This document shows positions 15,201 through 22,692 of a stretch of 64,000 bases of DNA, one piece after another (the first letter of the stretch is position 1; every line of letters begins with the position of its first letter). The notes under the pieces are model-generated. The model was not told the DNA's origin, did no database searches, and saw only the letters and a list, made by a program, of their open reading frames with translations. The translations under genes and the position numbers were made by a program. The stretch covers positions 16,995,001 to 17,059,000 of the forward strand of contig NC_092673.1 in NCBI RefSeq assembly GCF_964355755.1, given 5' to 3'. Source of the stretch: Antedon mediterranea (lineage: Eukaryota; Echinodermata; Crinoidea; Comatulida; Antedonidae).

Positions 15201-16541
15201 AAAAACTACAAAATGACATTAACAATAGGAGGTTTAAAAAATAAAATTGTGTTTTAAATAACCAAATGTTTATTTTGTTCACAATATTTAATTCTTATTA
15301 TTTCAGATCCAGAGCAGCCACAAAATCAAGGGTAAATGTTTATTGAGTTACACCAAAAATTTGACATTTATCATTATTTGTTTTAACAATAAATTTACAG
15401 CAATACTTCTGCTTTGTACTTTTAACCAAATTAATTATGTGTATAATTAATAATAAAACAGACAAAGTTCTTGTTTCTGCCTCAAAATAAAATATACCTG
15501 ATGATGACCTATGGTCGAAAATACTAGTACAATAAATATTTTATTTTGATGCAGAAAACAAGAAATTTGTCTGTTTTATACATGATCTTGCCTATGCAGC
15601 ACCTTTTTTTTCCCTAATTATGTGTATACTCTGGTATTAACTTCACTCAGTAACTTCATTTTTCATTCAGTACAAACACACTGCCAATTGGCTGCTGGTG
15701 TTGTATGTTTATACCAGAGAACTCCCTGTTTATACCATAATCAATCAATAAATAAGTATTGCGCGTATGCATGTAAATTGGTAAACAAAGATACAATTGT
15801 AGCAATGTTAACTTACTGGAAATCTAATGATTTTTTTCACTGATTTAGAATAAATTAATGTTTTAAATGGTTATTTATGCCTATTCAATTTATTGATAAA
15901 AAATTAATACTTATCTTATAGTAAGAGGTAGAAGGAGTCTGAAAAAGTAAATTTAAGATTAATTATAATGTTATAATTGTTAGTTAGAATTTTAATAATA
16001 ATTTGTGTACATTTTTAGTTCTAGACCGAGCCGAAAGAAATGTTTGTTGAAGTTTTTAAAAGGTATTTAACTATTCTATTTCAGAGTCTCAAAAATTGTT
16101 TTTAAATTCAAGCATTGTTTTCAACCTTCTGTAGTTTCAATTTGTAAAAATTATTTTTGTATACCTTTTACCTATAAATATTTTTTTTTGTCAATATAAA
16201 AAGTCAATAAACACAAATATATTGATAGGTAGAAATTGTGTAATTTTAAGAAAAACTCTTAATATAATTGTAAGAACCTTGAAACCTCTCAAGAATATTT
16301 TTTAAACAAGATAAGGATTTATGACAAATTTTCTCTTTTAGATTACCGGTGGAAAGTTTTTGCATTTTGGTTAATTCTATTGGCAGCCTTTGTCATCTTA
16401 ATTATTATATATGATGGCTTAGCAGCAAGAATTGGCATTGGTATTGGATTGTTGGTAACTGTTGGTATCTGGTGTGTACATAAGAAAGTCACCAAGTCTT
16501 TCCCCCGTATTCTTAAACCGGACTTTAGTCGTAGTTCGTAG
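43..16541 (+). CDS. Gene A: ROCO-family protein, COR-DED-transmembrane (3' part of gene, 14 exons)
   Basis: Exons: 43-291, 1063-1251, 2823-3005, 3213-3521, 3616-3687, 4321-4537, 9198-9242, 9904-10443, 11348-11410, 11724-11837, 14870-14968, 15307-15331, 16019-16062, 16342-16541. All junctions have AG acceptors and GT donors, phases agree at every join, and the total is 2349 nt, giving 782 residues and a stop. Order of domains: COR (about residues 1-310), a linker and Cys-rich segment (about 311-406), a basic stretch, a DED (about 425-510), a possible second death-fold-like helical segment (about 520-605), an acidic linker and a C-terminal hydrophobic anchor (about 723-765). The Roc domain and anything before it lie left of the window. 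COR exons align one to one with those of gene B. In ROCO proteins COR is the dimerisation module next to the GTPase; DEDs make homotypic contacts in apoptosis and immune signalling. The combined role is inferred. The C-terminus is altered by a transposon. Confidence 0.8.
391..690. mobile_element. Small foldback repeat (MITE-like) in gene A intron
   Basis: The left half (about 391-445) is the reverse complement of the right half (about 590-690): ATGTATAGAAAACTC near 398 pairs with GAGTTTTCTATACAT near 665, and GATCCATTATTAATC pairs with GATTAATAATGGAT near 595. It looks like a non-coding palindromic element. I could not fix its ends or a TSD. The rest of the intron, 691-1062, is AT-rich with only a perfect 18-bp palindrome ATGGAGGTATACCTCCAT at 919-936. 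Confidence 0.55.
1063..1251 (+). CDS. Gene A exon 2: COR domain
   Basis: 63 codons, phase 0; acceptor tttctag, donor cca|gtaagt. The winged-helix-like part of COR: LLNFLYDLGEIVYMPD followed by VLDPMQLVEIVTAFVTVIPP. The aspartate-proline with a following hydrophobic helix is the usual COR signature. Paralogous to gene B exon 62461-62655 (TYLNDAGIIMYTG, then NLHWMINILTKVITVV). Confidence 0.88.
1293..2725 (-). mobile_element. Non-autonomous Helitron-like element, full-length copy
   Basis: Read on the minus strand it begins TCTATATATAAATTTACG after an A and ends CTAG before a T. Its last bases form a hairpin (GATGGTACGC...GCGTACCATC) directly before CTAG. A|TC...CTRR|T ends, a terminal hairpin and no TSD are the defining marks of Helitrons. 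Length 1433 bp; no Rep/helicase frame is visible. Two relatives lie in the foldback element at 28633-29883 and 29968-31146. It sits in the gene A intron between COR exons. Confidence 0.72.
2823..3005 (+). CDS. Gene A exon 3: COR domain
   Basis: 61 codons, phase 0; acceptor ttggtatag, donor aca|gtaggt. Core ILEEKLLRKLW then FEFLVALMIQLGFICEK, collinear with gene B GVLEEKLLRYLW and FVELMKVFRLLFEK. A GC donor (ttg|gcaagt after 2990) would also keep phase 0 and drop five residues (ASTST); the GT donor is preferred because gene B uses gtaggc at the same place. Confidence 0.85.
3213..3521 (+). CDS. Gene A exon 4: C-terminal half of COR
   Basis: 103 codons, phase 0; acceptor caatttcag, donor aag|gtactg. 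Shows the classic COR block FFVPLRLAF, then IYYDFKGYLPDVLFPYMIID, where the D-F-x-G-x-L-P-x-x-L-F core is strongly conserved in ROCO proteins. Gene B has FFIPCRM and IYLTPTDFLPDAVYNTLVVAF here, a more diverged version. Confidence 0.9.
3616..3687 (+). CDS. Gene A exon 5: post-COR linker
   Basis: 24 codons, phase 0; acceptor tttttcag, donor gag|gtatgt. Begins VTIKRTN and becomes acidic and Ser-rich. The first codons match the start of gene B exon at 63992 (LEI), so the exon structure stays collinear. The following intron 3688-4320 is plain AT-rich sequence with nothing recognisable. Confidence 0.75.
4321..4537 (+). CDS. Gene A exon 6: Cys-rich segment after COR
   Basis: 72 codons plus one base (phase 1); acceptor atctttag, donor gag|gtaaga. 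Contains RCILCDICSD and later KLPCSKTG, so four or five cysteines that could bind a metal or form a small fold. I do not recognise a named domain. The paralogous exon of gene B lies outside the window. Confidence 0.78.
4790..5070. repeat. Interspersed repeat ending in (CAAA)n and a cctccttggcggagg hairpin
   Basis: The tail is (ACAA)n at 5009-5025 followed by a CA run and the small inverted repeat CCTCCttggCGGAGG. This looks like the end of a dispersed repeat rather than coding DNA. Class not determined. Sequence from 5070 to 5539 is AT-rich intron with no feature I can name. Confidence 0.4.
5540..7152. mobile_element. TTAA-flanked inverted-repeat element (piggyBac-type MITE)
   Basis: Ends AGGGGGGTTCCGGGTTTAAA and, inverted, AGGGGGATTCTGGGTTTAAA, each outside bounded by TTAA (5536-5539 and 7153-7156). 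TTAA duplication is the hallmark of piggyBac transposition. Length 1613 bp, no transposase frame. It contains many TAGGCCTA words. Three shorter TTAA-bounded elements occur at 38053, 51003 and 61737. Confidence 0.65.
7270..7375 (+). repeat. tRNA-like fragment (SINE head?)
   Basis: ATGGCTCGGTGG resembles a polymerase III A box and GAGATCGAGTTTC about 50 bases on resembles a B box. It may be the head of a tRNA-derived SINE. No complete tRNA fold was found. Confidence 0.35.
7520..7823 (+). repeat. SINE copy, 5'-truncated
   Basis: The body (AACAAGTCTTCT-GGATAAGGACTATAAACCGTA and following 130 bases) matches the element at 50158-50400. A B box (GGGTTCGAGGCC) is kept, the A box is lost, and the tail is (AAATA)n at 7810-7830. 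It lies in a gene A intron. Confidence 0.6.
7831..9160. repeat. Three-copy 87-bp tandem repeat, middle copy interrupted by a transposon
   Basis: The unit starts ATGCTGCTAATAGCTGTGAT and ends in AATCTATACATTGTTACAAC. Copy one is 7831-7918, copy two 7919-7983 plus 9046-9076, copy three about 9077-9165. The uninterrupted first copy serves as an internal empty site for the insertion. Confidence 0.75.
7984..9045. mobile_element. hAT-like inverted-repeat element with CAGGGCCGTAGCC ends
   Basis: Left end CAGGCCCGTAGCCAGG, right end (inverted) CAGGGCCGTAGCCAGG, flanked by ATCAT at 7979-7983 and 9046-9050. Comparison with the neighbouring intact 87-bp repeat shows that exactly the element plus one ATCAT was gained. 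8045-8366 on the minus strand is homologous to part of the element at 44679-46235 (shared words GAACGATTCGTACAAAGG and GTGGGGCAC), so the two are related families. No intact transposase. Confidence 0.75.
9198..9242 (+). CDS. Gene A exon 7: short basic linker
   Basis: 45 nt, enters in phase 1 and leaves in phase 1; acceptor atttgcag, donor aag|gtaatt. Reads DESWPKERRGRKTDQ in the frame set by exon 6 and joins exon 8 in frame as GNTMADSE. Small, so individually uncertain; the phase match on both sides supports it. The intron 9243-9903 is AT-rich; 9360-9480 may be an inverted retroelement tail. Confidence 0.6.
9904..10443 (+). CDS. Gene A exon 8: death effector domain (DED) and second helical segment
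   Basis: 540 nt, phase 1 in and out; acceptor catttgcag, donor ttg|gtaatg. The first half has the DED pattern: an amphipathic helix RYHWLRFLLFDQLDVGDL, then HDLLNTLEDKGFISPTNVNL and an LLLEIT...AKDLV helix, like the helix 2 to helix 5 region of FADD and caspase-8 DEDs. The second half (SYRKRLFKALKQV to FAERLGG, with VWDAVLYLENDKQLV) may be a second, diverged death fold. ATG at 9912 could be a start for a shorter protein, but the exon has a good acceptor and joins exon 7 in phase. Confidence 0.85.
10790..11100 (-). mobile_element. Degenerate hAT-like remnant with poly-C tract
   Basis: CTGAGCTAAGAcAATTTTGAAAACTAGAGCTGCAGGTC at about 11010-11050 matches, in reverse complement, 45770-45815 inside the hAT-like element at 44679. 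The segment is repeated about two and a half times here and follows a run of 18 C. It lies in the 10444-11347 intron; the rest of that intron is AT-rich. Confidence 0.5.
11348..11410 (+). CDS. Gene A exon 9: Ser/Gln-rich linker
   Basis: 63 nt, phase 1 in and out; acceptor tttcacag, donor aag|gtagga. Reads DVQDGSVTSALPQSDIQGSQQ, low complexity and polar, between the DED and the acidic linker. Confidence 0.65.
11522..11612 (+). repeat. Two-copy tandem repeat, about 44 bp
   Basis: AAAATGTATAGTTATGTTAC with CTCCAAAATGAACAT follows itself at 11535 and 11577. Intronic, no sign of function. Confidence 0.7.
11724..11837 (+). CDS. Gene A exon 10: acidic linker, first of a duplicated exon pair
   Basis: 114 nt, phase 1 in and out; acceptor gttgaacag, donor gcg|gtgagt. 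Reads ELTKLLASDSPVTVNEELKT then a Lys/Glu helix ending EAESG. The next exon (14870-14968) reads EVTKQFPLDSSDTLSDEFQT ... EPESG, with the same lead-in ATAACTGTCTTTT...TTGAACAG, so the two arose by exon duplication. Confidence 0.75.
11975..13317 (+). pseudogene. LINE ORF2 C-terminal part (after the RT catalytic core)
   Basis: One open frame of about 447 codons from the truncation point (GAT at 11974) to TAA. It begins KEYCYQKNWKEKIDALENTL and GRITIVKTLALSKIIYN, the thumb region of L1/Tx1-type reverse transcriptases, followed by ANYSQGGLKMVEFRSRV and, near the C-terminus, LLHRILPTNERL and a Cys motif CCDTCNVIENDKHMLVEC typical of the C-terminal zinc finger. Endonuclease and YxDD catalytic parts were lost by 5' truncation, so it cannot move by itself. 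The open frame suggests a young insertion. Confidence 0.85.
11975..14780 (+). mobile_element. 5'-truncated L1/Tx1-type LINE insertion with TSD
   Basis: Flanked by a direct repeat ATCCAAAG (with preceding As) at 11967-11974 and 14781-14788, with a poly-A run just before the right copy: target-primed reverse transcription. The coding part runs to 13317; 13320-14760 is an A-rich 3' UTR with an internal duplication (about 13690-14130 versus 14180-14580) and ends with GGGATGAACCCACATAAG. It fills the intron between the duplicated exons 10 and 11 of gene A. Confidence 0.85.
14870..14968 (+). CDS. Gene A exon 11: acidic linker, second of a duplicated pair
   Basis: 99 nt, phase 1 in and out; acceptor attgaacag, donor gtg|gtgagt. 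Glu-rich, ends EPESG. See exon 10 for its twin; the LINE at 11975-14780 inserted between them. Confidence 0.75.
15307..15331 (+). CDS. Gene A exon 12: micro-exon
   Basis: 25 nt, enters phase 1 and leaves phase 2; acceptor atttcag, donor agg|gtaaat. Reads DPEQPQNQ. Needed to keep the frame into exon 13; very short, so less certain. Confidence 0.5.
15453..15579. mobile_element. Palindromic MITE of about 127 bp
   Basis: ATAAAACAGACAAAGTTCTT at the left pairs with AAGAAATTTGTCTGTTTTAT at the right, then TTTCTGCcTCAAAATAAAAT with ATTTTATTTTGATGCAGAAA. A near-complete hairpin in a gene A intron. The remaining intron to 16018 is AT-rich. Confidence 0.7.
16019..16062 (+). CDS. Gene A exon 13: basic pre-anchor segment
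   Basis: 44 nt, phase 2 in, phase 1 out; acceptor atttttag, donor aag|gtattt. Reads GSRPSRKKCLLKFLK: a basic cluster just before the hydrophobic tail, as expected for the cytosolic side of a tail anchor. Confidence 0.6.
16342..16541 (+). CDS. Gene A exon 14: C-terminal membrane anchor, stop inside a transposon
   Basis: Acceptor ctcttttag; TAG at 16539-16541. After DYRWK come two hydrophobic runs, VFAFWLILLAAFVILIIIY and GIGIGLLVTVGIWCV, separated by DGLAARI, then a basic tail HKKVTK. This would make a hairpin or tail anchor holding the protein on a membrane with the rest cytosolic. From codon 55 on (PRILKPDFSRSS) the frame is read from the inverted repeat of an inserted element. Before insertion the frame may have continued KSFVVLSQQT-stop in the sequence now at about 17437-17460. 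Confidence 0.75.
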
Positions 16542-17437
16542 TTCGAAGTTCGACTTGGAAAAGTCGTAGTTCGAGCTATTACTTCAAATTCGATTCAAAA
16601 ACGAAGTAGTCGAAGTTTGCAGTTCGACTTAATGAAGTCGAGCTTTTAGTCGAGTTGCACACGTCTGGGTAACAAAGGCTATACATTGGCCAATAACAAG
16701 AGAGTATTTTAGGAGCAGACGAAATTTTGCGCATTGATATCACTTTCCATTTCTTACAACACTTTTTACGCATCAGGACTATATACATGAAAAATAATTT
16801 TAATCGTTAATTATTAGAACAATATCAGTATTAATTTAACAGTGAAGTATATTTGATTAACAACAAATAAAATCTTTAAAATATATTTAGGAACCATGGC
16901 GGTACGGTAACTTTTATATTTTCTAGGCCCCCAACAAAGTATGATCGCCACGAACCACACACTTCATAGCGTGACAAGAAAGCGCTAGGCCCCCTAAACA
17001 TTCCATCGCGTGGTGAATTGCCGCATCTCCCATTGTCGCTATGGCGTGACGTAGCTCAAGTCGGACTTGCGCGAAGAAAATAATGTAATTTGTATACAGT
17101 TGTAAATAAAGATGATTTTCATTATTATAATTTATACCAATGTATATTTAATTAAGCTAATATAAATATAGATATTTCATTCTTCAATATCTGGCCAATA
17201 TAACAACTCAATGACTGTTACGTTTTTTATAAACATCGTTTAAAAACCATTTAGTCGACCATTTAGTCTGCCCCCTCCAGGACTAAAAAAATCGATCAAA
17301 ATCCGTCTCGATTTAGTCGAGGTTGGCCTGATTTAGTCGGTGATTTAGTTGAAGTTCGGTTTATGAATTAAAATGACGTCATTTTTCTAGTTTTAGCTCG
17401 AACTACGACTAAAGTCCGGTTTAAGAATACGGGCGTT
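16503..17437. mobile_element. Inverted-repeat element inserted in the last coding exon of gene A
   Basis: CCCGTATTCTTAAACCGG followed by ACTTTAGTCGTAGTTCG at the left is mirrored at 17396-17436. Length about 935 bp, no coding capacity. A TSD was not found, so class is open. Internal subterminal repeats of TAGTCGAAGTTCG-like words occur at both ends. Confidence 0.8.
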
Positions 17438-17901
17438 GTACTCAGTCAACAAACGTAGCAGCAGACGAACAGAGAGCACGCTATCCAAAAATTTCCCAAG
17501 AAGAACAATAGATCACAAGGAAAGACACTGTAAACAGCCCTTGTATAAAGAATATCAAAGATAGATGTAAAATGAAAAATATGTGAAACAAAATGGGAGG
17601 TTTTTTCACGATGATGAATGACTAGAGGTTTAGAGGGTGTTACTGTAAATTAAAGATGGCCATCCAAGGGTCAATATCACAATCCACACTCCATTCAAAA
17701 TTATTTTCCGCTCAAGGAATTCAGCCTTGCTTGTCAAATCAAACTGCAACATTGATTTAAGGATTTGTTTTTGTAAAATACAATCAACTTTTTAAAAACA
17801 GAACTCTCATTAGAATTTTACAAATTTCAGTTTTTTTAACGTTCCAAATTCTATTATTGATTTTATGAAAAGATTTAAATTAAAATTAGACTTTTTAGTT
17901 T

Positions 17902-17907
17902 AATAAA
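17902..17907 (+). terminator. Candidate poly(A) signal of gene A
   Basis: AATAAA followed within 20 bases by a GT-rich stretch, about 1.4 kb after the stop and just before the satellite. An AT-rich genome offers others (for example AATAAA at 17106), so this is only the best-placed one. Confidence 0.3.
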
Positions 17908-17957
17908 GTGGGTAATGCAATGCCAGTATTATGTATGTAAATAATATTAGTTTTATT

Positions 17958-19397
17958 AAGCTTAACATGCTGTAGTAGACAGTTGTAAACATATTGAAGC
18001 TGTAACTCAGTTGTTAATTGTGTACTCAATGCTGTAGTAGACAGTTGTCAACATATTGAAGCTGTAACTCAGTTGTCAATTGTGTACTCAATGCTGTAGT
18101 AGACAGTTGTCAACATATTGAAGGTGTAACTCAGTTGTCAATTGTGTACTCAATGCTGTAGTAGACAGTTGTCAACATATCGAAGCTGTAACTCAGTTGT
18201 CAATTGTCTACTCAATGTTGTAGTAGACATTTGTCATCATATAGAAGCTGTAACTCAGTTGTCAATTGTCTACTCAATGCTGTAGTAGACAGTTGTCAAC
18301 ATATTGAAGCTGTAACTCAGTTGTCAATTGTGTACTCAATGCTGTAGTAGACAGTTGTCAACATATTGAAGCTGTAACTCAGTTGTCAATTGTGTACTCA
18401 ATGCTGTAGTAGACAGTTGTCAACATATTGAAGCTGTAACTCAGTTGTTAATTGTGTACTCAATGCTGTAGTAGACAGTTGTCAACATATTGAAGCTGTA
18501 ACTCAGTTGTCAATTGTGTACTCAATGCTGTAGTAGACAGTTGTCAACATATTGAAGGTGTAACTCAGTTGTCAATTGTCTACTCAATGCTGTAGTAGAC
18601 AGTTGTCAACATATTGAAGCTGTAACTCAGTTGTCAATTGTGTACTCAATGCTGTAGTAGACAGTTGTCAACATATTGAAGCTGTAACTCAGTTGTCAAT
18701 TGTCTACTCAATGCTGTAGTAGACAGTTGTCAACATATTGAAGCTGTAACTCAGTTGTCAATTGTCTACTCAATGCTGTAGTAGACAGTTGTCAACATAT
18801 TGAAGCTGTAACTCAGTTGTCAATTGTGTACTCAATGCTGTAGTAGACAGTTGTCAACATATTGAAGCTGTAACTCAGTTGTCAATTGTGTACTCAATGC
18901 CGTAGTAGACAGTTGTCAACATATCGAAGCTGTAACTCAGTTGTCAATTGTCTACTCAATGTTGTAGTAGACAGTTGTCAACATATTGAAGCTGTAACTC
19001 AGTTGTCAATTGTGTACTCAATGCCGTAGTAGACAGTTGTCATCATATAGAAGCTGTAACTCAGTTGTCAATTGTCTACTCAATGCTGTAGTAGACAGTT
19101 GTCAACATATTGAAGCTGTAACTCAGTTGTCAATTGTGTACTCAATGCTGTAGTAGACAGTTGTCAACATATTGAAGCTGTAACTCAGTTGTCAATTGTC
19201 TACTCAATGCTGTAGTAGACAGTTGTCAACATATTGAAGCTGTAACTCAGTTGTCAATTGTGTACTCAATGCTGTAGTAGACAGTTGTCAACATATTGAA
19301 GCTGTAACTCAGTTGTCAATTGTCTACTCAATGCTGTAGTAGACAGTTGTCAACATATTGAAGCAGTAACTCAGTTGTCAAATTGTCTACTCATTTA
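17958..19397 (+). repeat. 62-bp minisatellite, about 23 copies
   Basis: Unit GCTGTAGTAGACAGTTGTCA-ACATATTGAAGCTGTAACTC-AGTTGTCAATTGTGTACTCA-AT. CAGTTGTCAA occurs twice per unit, so the unit is a diverged dimer of about 31 bp. Copies differ at a few sites (GTGTACT/GTCTACT, ATTGAAG/ATCGAAG), and variants recur in several copies, a sign of unequal exchange or conversion. It begins immediately downstream of gene A. Confidence 0.95.
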
Positions 19398-20818
19398 TTT
19401 GTCATTTCATATTGAAAACCAATTACTCTTATTATTTGAAAATGGACAGACAGACATGCTTACTATTTTTATATGATTACAGTCTAGATATCTGAAGTTA
19501 CATAATTAGCATACATATTCTGATTGGTAGGAAGTTACATTTTTTTTCAAATATTAATACAGTATTTTATAGTTAGATGGGCAATTAGAGATGCCCCTAC
19601 AGTCTTGTTGTTTCAAAGTGTATATTGCAGCTATAAACATGTAAAATAATAATTTGATAAATGAAGAAAATTCAAATTTATAAGGGGATGGGATATGAGG
19701 GCAGCAAATATGTGTTTGATGGTGATATAATGATACTGATGATAATAATGTTGCTATTTTTTTTGTATTAATAACTATGGTAGTTATGATTAATGATGCT
19801 AAATTGTATTTTAAATCAAGAAATCATGTAATAATTAGACCATGACAATCTAAATGTATTGTGACCAAGACAATAATATTTTTCACTCAACAACACAATT
19901 TGTTGTGGATAAATCTAAAAGCTGTAGGAATCACTGTATTATGGTACAGGGATTTTAACAACACAATTTGTTGTGGATAAATCTAAAAGCTGTAGGAATC
20001 ACTGTATTTATAGTAGGCCTACAGGGATTTTAACAACACAATTTGTTGTGGATAAATCTAAAAGCTGTACAGGGATTTTTACGAAAAATGACCAAATTGA
20101 TAATGATAACTATTAATGATGTGCAATTGTCAGTCTGTGTTAACTGTCACCCTTTTTAATTCATATTTTGCGATATCAATGTTGTCATCCTTCATACTGA
20201 ATTTTGGTAAAAGTTTGGCCTACTGTACTTAATAGGCCTACAATAAATATAATAATTCAATTCACATTATGTGTTTGTTCTGTTTTTATTTTGTAATTTT
20301 GAACATATTTACATTACTTATAAATAACTAACATGTGCATATTATGCAAATGAGACCAGGTAAACGGAAGTACAGAATGATGTTTATTAAATATAATAAA
20401 TTGAATAAATTGTAAATTTTTTTGTACAGAACTGAATTATATTTTTTATATGAATGAATTTTCTAATACCTATTTGTTAAAAATGAAATGTTTTATATTT
20501 TGATATTTTTCACTTTTAATTCAATTTTGTAAATTAAAACTCAATTAAGTATTTATGCTGCTGTGTTTTAATGTTTATATTATTATTTTTATAATAAATA
20601 CTAATGAATGAAAAGCTTTTTTTTGTTTGTAAGGATTGTGTGTTTGTTTGGAAAGGGGAGATTTTAACATCGAGGAGATCATTATACTGTATCAAAATGT
20701 ACGTGCTTTGCTATTCATCGTATATTATACAAAATATCCATTCCACCAATCCAGAGATGTTACGTGGCAAAATGGTGGTTGCGCCCTCTATAAAAAATAA
20801 AAGTTTATTCACCCACCA
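19398..20818. other. Intergenic AT-rich sequence with a three-copy repeat
   Basis: No gene recognised. 19900-20070 holds three tandem copies of about 70 bp starting AACAACACAATTTGTTGTGG and containing AAATCTAAAAGCTGTA. The rest shows only AT-rich sequence. Confidence 0.6.
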
Positions 20819-21674
20819 CAAAGAATATATATCACAAGAATGAGTATTCCGCGATTTTTGCATGAGAAATTTGTAACAGAGAGCTCCAGTGAGTGATGCC
20901 CGCCCTCATAAGGGCGGATGTATACATTACTAAATAAGACTTGATTTAATAGACATGATACATGCGGGGATACATGTCACATTAAATAGAATTATGAAGA
21001 TAGTTTTTGCAATTGTAAACTATTTTATAATACATATTTATTAACAAACTAGTGTTTATTCACTTTTAAGTTTTACAGACAATTATTTACTAACATGCTA
21101 AGTTAGTTCACAAAAAAGGCCTAACACAGCAACACCAAAAATCAACGAATATTACTCAGCACGGCCTATTCTTTACCATTGCCGTGTACTACTGTACGCC
21201 CGGTAAATTAAGTATTGCTTTTATGATATAAATTAGTATAAAACACATGTTATTAATAGGAGAAAATGTTAAATGTCATTAACATTTATTTGTTTTACCA
21301 GAAACAAGTTAAATATAGGAATATTATTAAACTATCCTTCATGAAAACGCGTAAACAGCAACACGCCCGGTCACGCTATCGTAGCGCCCGGTTGATAAAG
21401 CAAACTGTTTATACGGCAGTTTTTACTAAATAAATTGCATAAAACGAACAATTAAATATCCAAATAGTATTTAACATGATGTTGGCATGTAGTTGATAAC
21501 ATTTTTTATCATGAAAATACTACCGGTGGTCCAGCCTTTGATTAGTGAAACCGTCACAAAAAGTTGTATACATCCCAGATACATCCACACTTATGGCGGC
21601 GCCCTACCACATGGACAATATTACTGTTACAGTGAAAATCGCGGATTACTCATTCTTGTGATATATATTCTTTG
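20819..21674. mobile_element. Inverted-repeat DNA element with 7-bp TSD
   Basis: Ends CAAAGAATATATATCACAAG...(AATGAGT) in inverted orientation, about 45 bp of TIR, flanked by CCCACCA at 20812-20818 and 21675-21681. 856 bp, no transposase. The TIR sequence continues with an imperfect CGCGATTTT. Confidence 0.75.
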
Positions 21675-21821
21675 CCCACCAACAAACCACTCACAACATG
21701 TCGAAGAATGTCAAACACAAGAAGTAAGTTTTTGTTTCATAATATTATCATATACCATAATCATATACGGTATACGGTATATACTGTATCCTAGGCCTAC
21801 CTACTTAGTACTATATTATAT

Positions 21822-22683
21822 CGCCATGGCTAAAGATACGGTACCGTATCCTAACTTCCGTTTGCTAAAGGTACAGTAAAATTGCATTACGTCATAGTCG
21901 CGAAAACAGTGATCAACCGGCGGATTAACATAGAATACAGAAATTTACCGTTTCAAAAGAGGCCTACCATACGTACTATAACCATGCTAAGGCTAGCCTC
22001 GGTATATGAGTTTGTTTGCCAGACTGGGGCCCAGCTGCATGTGTGTGCTGATTTCTGTGATTAAGACCTGGGGCTAGGCCTATTGTCTAAATCATAGTAT
22101 TTGAGGGCCCCTTTATTGTCCGCATTTGCTTTTTGTTTATGGTCACCATCTGTAAACAAAGTTTATTAAAAAATATAGGCCTAAATAAGGCTATTTGGAA
22201 TAAAAATCCTCATAGAAACTATAGGCCTATGGATGAATGAACTAGACGCAACACAATTTCCAACATTAAATTATAATTTCTTTACTTCTAATTTGGTTAT
22301 CAACATATTTCTACTGTAGTGTAGTGTTTAATGTTGTATAATGAAATAATATTTGAGATTGAGTGCATGATTAAAACGCTTTATGTAACGTCCACCAACC
22401 ACATGATCTTGCTCTATTACTACAGCATCGACGATTCTGGATTCAACATTACTAGGTCTAGCCCTGAGGCTGAGTCACAGAATCATCAGCGCACACATCC
22501 ATGCAGCCTGGCGCCGCCGATAGGCATTCTCTACGGACGCGATGTGAAAAAAAATGCAAAGTCCTTATACGATGACGTCGCACACTTACCAGCACCCCAT
22601 TGGCTGATTATGACGTAATGCAATTTTACCGTACCTTTAGTAAACGGAAGTTATGATACGGTACCGTATCTTTAGCCACGGCG
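21822..22683. mobile_element. MULE-like element: long TIR and 9-bp TSD
   Basis: TIR of about 75 bp beginning CGCCATGGCTAAAGATACGG and ending near the CATTACGTCA motif, right copy inverted at 22610-22683. Flanks are ATATTATAT at 21813-21821 and 22684-22692. Long TIRs with 9-bp AT-rich duplications are typical of Mutator-like elements. 862 bp, non-coding. Confidence 0.72.
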
Positions 22684-22692
22684 ATATTATAT

